The notes below the pieces were generated by a model. The model worked only from the letters and a program-made list of their open reading frames with translations. It did no database searches and was not told the origin of the DNA. From the NCBI GenBank assembly GCA_027924645.1, contig BSBN01000037.1:2728001-2792000 (forward strand): 64,000 nt of DNA, in the 5' to 3' direction. A program made the translations under genes and the position numbers. Shown one piece after another: positions 59,050 to 64,000 of the stretch; the stretch's first letter is position 1; each line of letters starts with the position of its first letter. The stretch comes from Cunninghamia lanceolata (Eukaryota; Streptophyta; Pinopsida; Cupressales; Cupressaceae).

Positions 59050-59719
59050 TTTTGAAAGCTTGTGCAAGCTCTCACACATGTGTGAGAAGAATCATGGGGA
59101 TTTGTGATTAAGACAAGTGGGAATTTTCACACGTGTGAGAAACATAGGGAAGTGTGATTATGACAAGTGATTGATCTCACACGTGTGTGAGAATCACATG
59201 TGTGAAATGGAGGGTGGAGATTTCCTTGGGATAATGGATGGTGGAGAGGCAAACTTGATTTCATTTTGGATTGAGTAGGATTAGATTGAGCAAATTAAGG
59301 GCTAGGATTTGAAATTTATTTGATTTAGGATTTGATGAAATGGAATTTATAATTGATTTTTAAGGATTGGTGGTTGGAGATAAATTTTTAATTGGAATAA
59401 AAGGTGATGTGTATTTTGGATAATAAAATTTAATTTTTTAAATGATAAAAAGGAAATACCACTAGCTTAGTCAATTAAATGAAAATGATTTATTTGATTG
59501 ACTAATGTTAGAGCATTACTTTAGTTAATTAAATAAATTGATTTATTTAATTAACAAAAGTTATGATAGACTAATTAAACAAGGTTTATTTAATTAGCTA
59601 ATGAGGAAAGGGATAACCTACTTAATTAAATAGTTGATTTAATTAATTAGCGTGGGAATGGATAGGAGACTAATGATAGGAATTCAGTTAAGATGCAGAG
59701 GTGAATTTTAGGTGTCTAT
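59050..59719 (-). repeat. LTR remnant with AT palindromes
   Basis: Its right end, GAATTTTAGGTGTCTATA, resembles the end of the 1025-bp LTRs (CAATTTTGGGTGTCTACA). It carries four palindromes of the same type (TTAATTAAATAAA...TTTATTTAATTAA), at about 59480-59503, 59520-59556, 59570-59602 and 59621-59652. The left limit is uncertain. Confidence 0.5.
59060..59205. repeat. Cluster of CACACGTGTGAG-type palindromes
   Basis: CTCACACATGTGTGAGAA, TTCACACGTGTGAGAA, CTCACACGTGTGTGAGAA and CACATGTGTGAA occur within 145 bp. Two contain CACGTG, a G-box core. Confidence 0.8.
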
Positions 59720-60719
59720 AGATACAATACAAAGATTGCTTACAAATATATAGGGCTCTTAGATGCATGAATCAAGAAGATAACATGTCCAAGAGGTAAG
59801 GAGTTTAATTCTCAATCACTCGCAGTCTGAAAATGAGTTAACCCAATCTAACCAAGAGGTCAAGAGTTTAACTACCAATTAGTAGATCAAATAACTCAAT
59901 TTGACCAAGACAAAGGTGGCCTCAACTAAACAGAGGTGCCTAACTACCACCAATAAAGGGTTGACGAGGCAACGATGGCACTTGTGTACCACGAGTCAAG
60001 GTGAACACGTCATTATTAGCTACTTAGGTGAAAATTAAATATTCCCAATATCCCAAGTAACCTTATTAATAAGTTTCAATATCACACTTAGGATAGAAAC
60101 ATATCCAAGATGAAGTATGAATATTACACGGTCAACACCCTTCCATAAGAGCAACTTAGAAAGGTAAAGACGAGTCATGACAAATGTGTAACCATGTGAG
60201 GTTCCCATGTACAATAATCTCTCATAGAAGAAGGATAATGATAAAACCCCACGTGAGGGAAAACTCCCCTCTAGAAGAGAAAGAAGACGAAGAAGGACTA
60301 TACAGTCCCCTCTCCCCCAATGTGTAATCTCCAACATTGACAATGGATGCTTGACATTGAATGTTAAATATGATCCATGTTTATGGAATAACATTTCTCC
60401 CCTTGGAAAGGAAGAAATCAGTTGTGAAATTGTCATTGAAGAGGAAAATCAAGTCCTTAATGTTGTTATCCATATCTGTAAGGTGAGACTCAACAAGCAA
60501 ACTAGAAAGATTTGTCAAGTACTTATCTTATTGAATTGCCTTTAGAAAACAAGGATGGATCTTCTTCACTAAATAACAAGAAGCTCCTAGTGAAGCAACT
60601 TTGAACTTGGTAGAAGAAGGAGATGATGGTGAAGGAATGTCAATGTGTGTTACTAGAACCTTAGTCAATGAAGAGACTTGAAGTTTTAGGTGACCATATT
60701 GCATATCCTAAAAACTATC
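59720..60719. other. Sequence between LTR remnant and copia gag-protease
   Basis: No gene could be supported. An open frame of 133 codons on the minus strand (60035-60436) shows no recognisable motif. Confidence 0.4.
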
Positions 60720-62052
60720 CACATCAAATGCACGAGTATAAATATTTACCAAAGGAGCATCAGGAGCAAAATGTGAGAAGGCATTCAATATAGATTGATC
60801 ATTTGCCTTCCTAATCGCAACAATTTCACTGTTGTACAAATCCCAAATGACCACAAAATTAGGTGCAAACTTAACACTTACCTATCCCACTATGTGTAAT
60901 ATAATAAATGTAAAGGAGATTAGTTGATAAGGAAAGAATGTAAAGGACATCATTGAATGATTATTTTCCCATGTCAAAAAAATCTCTCCCACATAAACTC
61001 ATAGAAGTATTATTACCCATTATAATGCAAGGCATAGAACAATTTTTAAATGAAGAAACACGTCATGTGATGAAACCAAGTGATATGAAGCTTTGAAATC
61101 AAGGATCCACCTCCCAAATTTATAATTTACAACAACAAATGCATTTCCCTTAGGTTTCTTGAACTTGGAAGAAGAAGATGGTGAACCTTGTGATAAAGTT
61201 AAAGGCAATTTGATATTATTCTTTTGTAGAAGATGCTTCAACTCGTCAATTTGTTTTGTCTAACATTGATGTTCACCATGCCCAAATATTTTGCAATGTG
61301 CACATGTGGGCATCTTCTTCTTGGATGAATCCCTTGTTGAGGAGGAAGATTAAGAATCTAATTGCGTTATATTTTCTATAGCTTTTTCTTTTTCTTATTA
61401 GGATCATTTGATTCTTTCTATCCCTTAGGATGACTATCCATTAATGCACGTGGCTTAGAAGACTTCATGATAGCCATTTGAATTAATTTTTCATGTTTAT
61501 GAATTAGAATATCATAAAATGCATTAGAGGTAGGTATAATATATGCAATTCCAATAGAAATTCAATGGGTATGAAATCTAGGAACAAAAATTGAATACTC
61601 AAAATTGAACTTAGATATCAGATTCAAAATGATTTGTAAATCCTTTTTATCAGTCCTACAATCCTTTAGTTGTGTTCTCAGTCCTTTTACCTTTGACATG
61701 TAGTCCTAGATGTAGTCAAAACAACTTGGATCAAGATTTATATAGACATTATCTATTTGATAGACCCTAATCTTATTAGTTTTACCATACATTTTAGCAA
61801 GAGTTTTCCAAGCCTAATTAGGTGTTGAATATTTGTCAAGATGAAATTGTAGATCAAAAGACACTAATGAGCAAATCTAACCAAGAGCTCTATTTTTTTC
61901 TTTCTCCACTCCTCCTTTTTGTTAGCATTAGTAGGTTTAGGATTTGTTTCATCTACATACAGAGTACAAGCTTTTTGCCTTAGATAATTCCATACTGATA
62001 GTTTCCATGTTGAATAGTTATATGGAATTAGGAGAGACATATTAATATCCAA
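60720..62052 (-). pseudogene. Ty1/copia gag-protease fragment
   Basis: Reading leftward: the Gag N-terminus at about 62040 (MSLLIPYNYSTWKLSVWNYL, then KKEEWRKKK); a knuckle CAHCKIFGHGEHQC near 61265-61310 (perfect CX2CX4HX4C); a TAG directly after it at 61260-61262; and protease WILDFKASYHLVSSHDVF near 61065-61120, where the usual D-S-G-A is D-F-K-A. Then come a pre-integrase-like stretch (FNDVLYIPSLSTNLL) and decayed sequence down to about 60720. Many stops make it dead. Gag would form the particle and protease would cleave it. No LTR is visible on its 5' side. Confidence 0.82.
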
Positions 62053-62598
62053 CCCATTGCAATAACACATGAAAGAAAGAAATGAAAGCAATAAGACACA
62101 AGCACAAGAGTATCCCCCTAAAGTACTTAATAAAGAAACCCCAACATGAAAGAAGGTGGCACTTTGTAAGTGAGTGTGATTATAAAAGTTATTTTCTAGG
62201 AAGAACAATAAAGAGAAAAAAATATATCTTAACAATTTACCCCTTTACACTTTTGTTTTTTTAATTTTGAAATGCCCTCCATACACATTAAACTTCATCT
62301 AATATGTTTCACCCCCCTCGTAGAATTTACATTTAAGTCAAAAGATAAAAAAAATTGCCCACACCTCCCTTTACAAACTAATTAAATTGTAAGGTTCTTA
62401 AAGTGGGTGGCACTCCCCTTACAATACTTTTGATCTATTTATGACAAAAGCCACATGGAATAAATAAGAAATGCTTAGAGGTGAAGATCCTAGTGGAGTT
62501 AGTAGGGGAAATAATGGGTTGTCACAAAAAATTCAAAGGCCACCTATGAAGGTGAGGTTAGATGGTGATAAGAGTTGCCAACTCTATTGAAAACCTTT

Positions 62599-63795
62599 GT
62601 AGAATTAGATTATGGATGCCATTAGGCAGCAAGTAAAGGTAATTGTACATGCACAAGCTCTCTAGAATTTGTATGCATGTGCTTTGAAGATTCCACATCT
62701 GTAACAAAACCCATCATTGCGCTTTGAAAGGAACACTGACAAAATTGTACATGCACAAGCTCTCTAGAATTTGTATGCATGTGCTTTGAAGACTCCACAT
62801 CTATAACAAAACCCATCATTGCACTTTGAAAGGAACACTGATAAAGGTGTAAGGTTTGACAAGAATGTGGGTTCTAGCCAATGTCTTTGACAAAGCTACT
62901 AGTTTAAATCTTTAGGCACCTCAAGGCACACAAAATAATCCCCTTAGGTTTTTTAGAGCTTGACCCAACTTGTTAATTTTGGTTGAGCACAGTGCTTGCC
63001 ATAGGAGACCCGCATTTTTTGTAAAGCATTGGAAATTGAATAAATGGTAGGCATATGTGTATCAAGAGTGTTGTCTAGTACCTCCAAAAATTTAAACTTA
63101 TAGCACAATTCAATTTACTACCCTAATCAAATAAAAAATAGAAATAATGAAGTCATGATACATTTGCTTATGTAGGGATTACATATGCATGGCATAATGG
63201 AGTACCATGCACAAGTACAATATAGTAAGGCCTCAAGCTACCATTTTGGTAGAATTAGATTATGGATGCCATTAGGCAACAAGTAAAGGTAATTGTACAT
63301 GCACAAGCTCTCTAGAATTTGTATGCATGTGCTTTGAAGACTCCACGTCTGTAACAAAAGCCATCATTGCACTTTGAGGAACACTAACAAAGGTGTAAGG
63401 TTTGACAAGAATGTGGGTTCTAGCCAATGTATTTGACAAAGCTACTAGTTTAAATCTTTAGTCACCTCAAGGTACACAAAACAATCTCCTTAGGTTTTTT
63501 AGAGCTTTACCCAAGTTGTTAATTTTCGCTGAGCATAGTGCTTGCCATGGGAGACCTTCATTTTTTGTAAAGCATTGGAAATTGACTAAATGGTAGGCAT
63601 ATGTGTATCAAGAGTGATGTCTAGTACCTCCAAAAATTTAAACTTATAGCACAATTAAATTTACTACCTTAATCAAATAAAAAATAGAAATAATGAAGTC
63701 ATGATACATTTGCTTATGTAGGGATTACATATGCATAGCATAATGGAGTACCATGCACAAGTACAATATAATAAGGCCTCAAGCTACATTTTTGG
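62599..63795. repeat. Tandem duplication of about 545-650 bp
   Basis: TAGAATTAGATTATGGATGC begins at 62599 and again at 63249. The two copies stay collinear up to AAGGCCTCAAGCTAC near 63230 and 63775. The first copy is 105 bp longer because of an internal duplication. Differences are few. Confidence 0.92.
62639..62848. repeat. 105-bp tandem duplication inside the first 650-bp unit
   Basis: ATTGTACATGCACAAGCTCT through AGGAACACTGA occurs twice head to tail. The period is 105 bp, a multiple of three, so a minus-strand frame (62622-62819) shows a 35-residue repeat (VESSKHMHTNSRELVHVQ). I do not regard that frame as a gene. Confidence 0.9.
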
Positions 63796-64000
63796 GGCCA
63801 AATTTATTTGTCTCCAATCACTCTACTTTGAATTTGATGAATTCATAATCAATTCATAGGTTTTGATGCCTTCTGAACACAATGGTGCATTCCACTTCAA
63901 GCTAGGAAGGAACAAAATTTGATCTTTCCATAGAAGCTTCAAGTTTGAAACCCCCAATCCTCAATATACATGAACAAGTTCCAAATCACCATGTGGCTCT
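63796..64000. other. Window end, no feature seen
   Basis: AT-rich sequence without a recognisable gene or repeat. Confidence 0.4.

Noticed and set aside
60035..60436. 133-codon minus-strand frame
   Set aside because: No recognisable motif and no homologous copy; probably chance.
62622..62819. 65-codon frame with a 35-residue internal repeat
   Set aside because: The repeat is explained by the 105-bp DNA duplication, and the frame does not persist in the second 650-bp unit.
1..64000. tRNA, rRNA, CRISPR arrays and organelle DNA
   Set aside because: Looked for by eye; nothing with cloverleaf signals, rRNA cores or spaced repeats of CRISPR type was seen.

Overview
The window is plant nuclear DNA from a large, repeat-filled genome, most likely a gymnosperm (conifer). 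The sequence is AT-rich and has few genes. It holds plant Ty3/gypsy, Ty1/copia and LINE debris, a plant DCD-domain gene with introns, and fragments of plant plastid-type genes. The conifer assignment is an inference from repeat load and from the general look of the ORFs; no marker gene settles it.

Layout. 1-18.2 kb is built from a repeat called family R here: the end of copy 1 (1-1510), then copy 2 (1513-18.15 kb). Copy 2 carries two insertions. One is a LINE derivative on the minus strand (LINE-A, 12155-14097). The other is a complete, young 9.35 kb LTR retrotransposon on the minus strand (2037-11387) with a 5-bp target duplication, two 1025-bp LTRs, a primer binding site, a polypurine tract, and one 998-codon Gag-like ORF without pol. 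18.6-20.9 kb is a LINE ORF2 remnant. 23.0-27.1 kb holds the only gene that looks intact, a four-exon DCD-domain gene with a foldback element just upstream. 29.3-33.4 kb holds two decayed but intron-containing gene fragments: a PHT4/ANTR-type anion transporter and the C-terminal half of a plastid pyruvate kinase. A 151-bp MITE lies between them. 33.8-44.75 kb is family R copy 3, with its own LINE-A copy, a second LINE-like insertion (LINE-B, 38638-40128) and a longer version of the family R ORF. 46.5-48.9 kb is the 3' part of a minus-strand copia element. 50.2-57.2 kb is a decayed plus-strand gypsy gag-pol whose gag is split by a 1544-bp solo LTR with a 5-bp target duplication. 58.5-59.7 kb holds another retroelement ORF fragment and an LTR remnant. 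60.7-62.1 kb is a copia gag-protease fragment on the minus strand. 62.6-63.8 kb is a nested tandem duplication.

How it fits together. Apart from the DCD gene, nearly everything is transposon or pseudogene. The nesting order can be read directly: family R is oldest, LINE-A is inside it, and the LTR retrotransposon is inside copy 2. Many nonsense codons in the decayed ORFs are TAG. Where paralogues can be compared, several are TAG against CAG, which fits deamination of methylated cytosine in plant CHG context. The most unusual structure is a set of about eleven GC-rich, hairpin-capable motifs in the leader of each family R copy, in front of an unclassified ORF.
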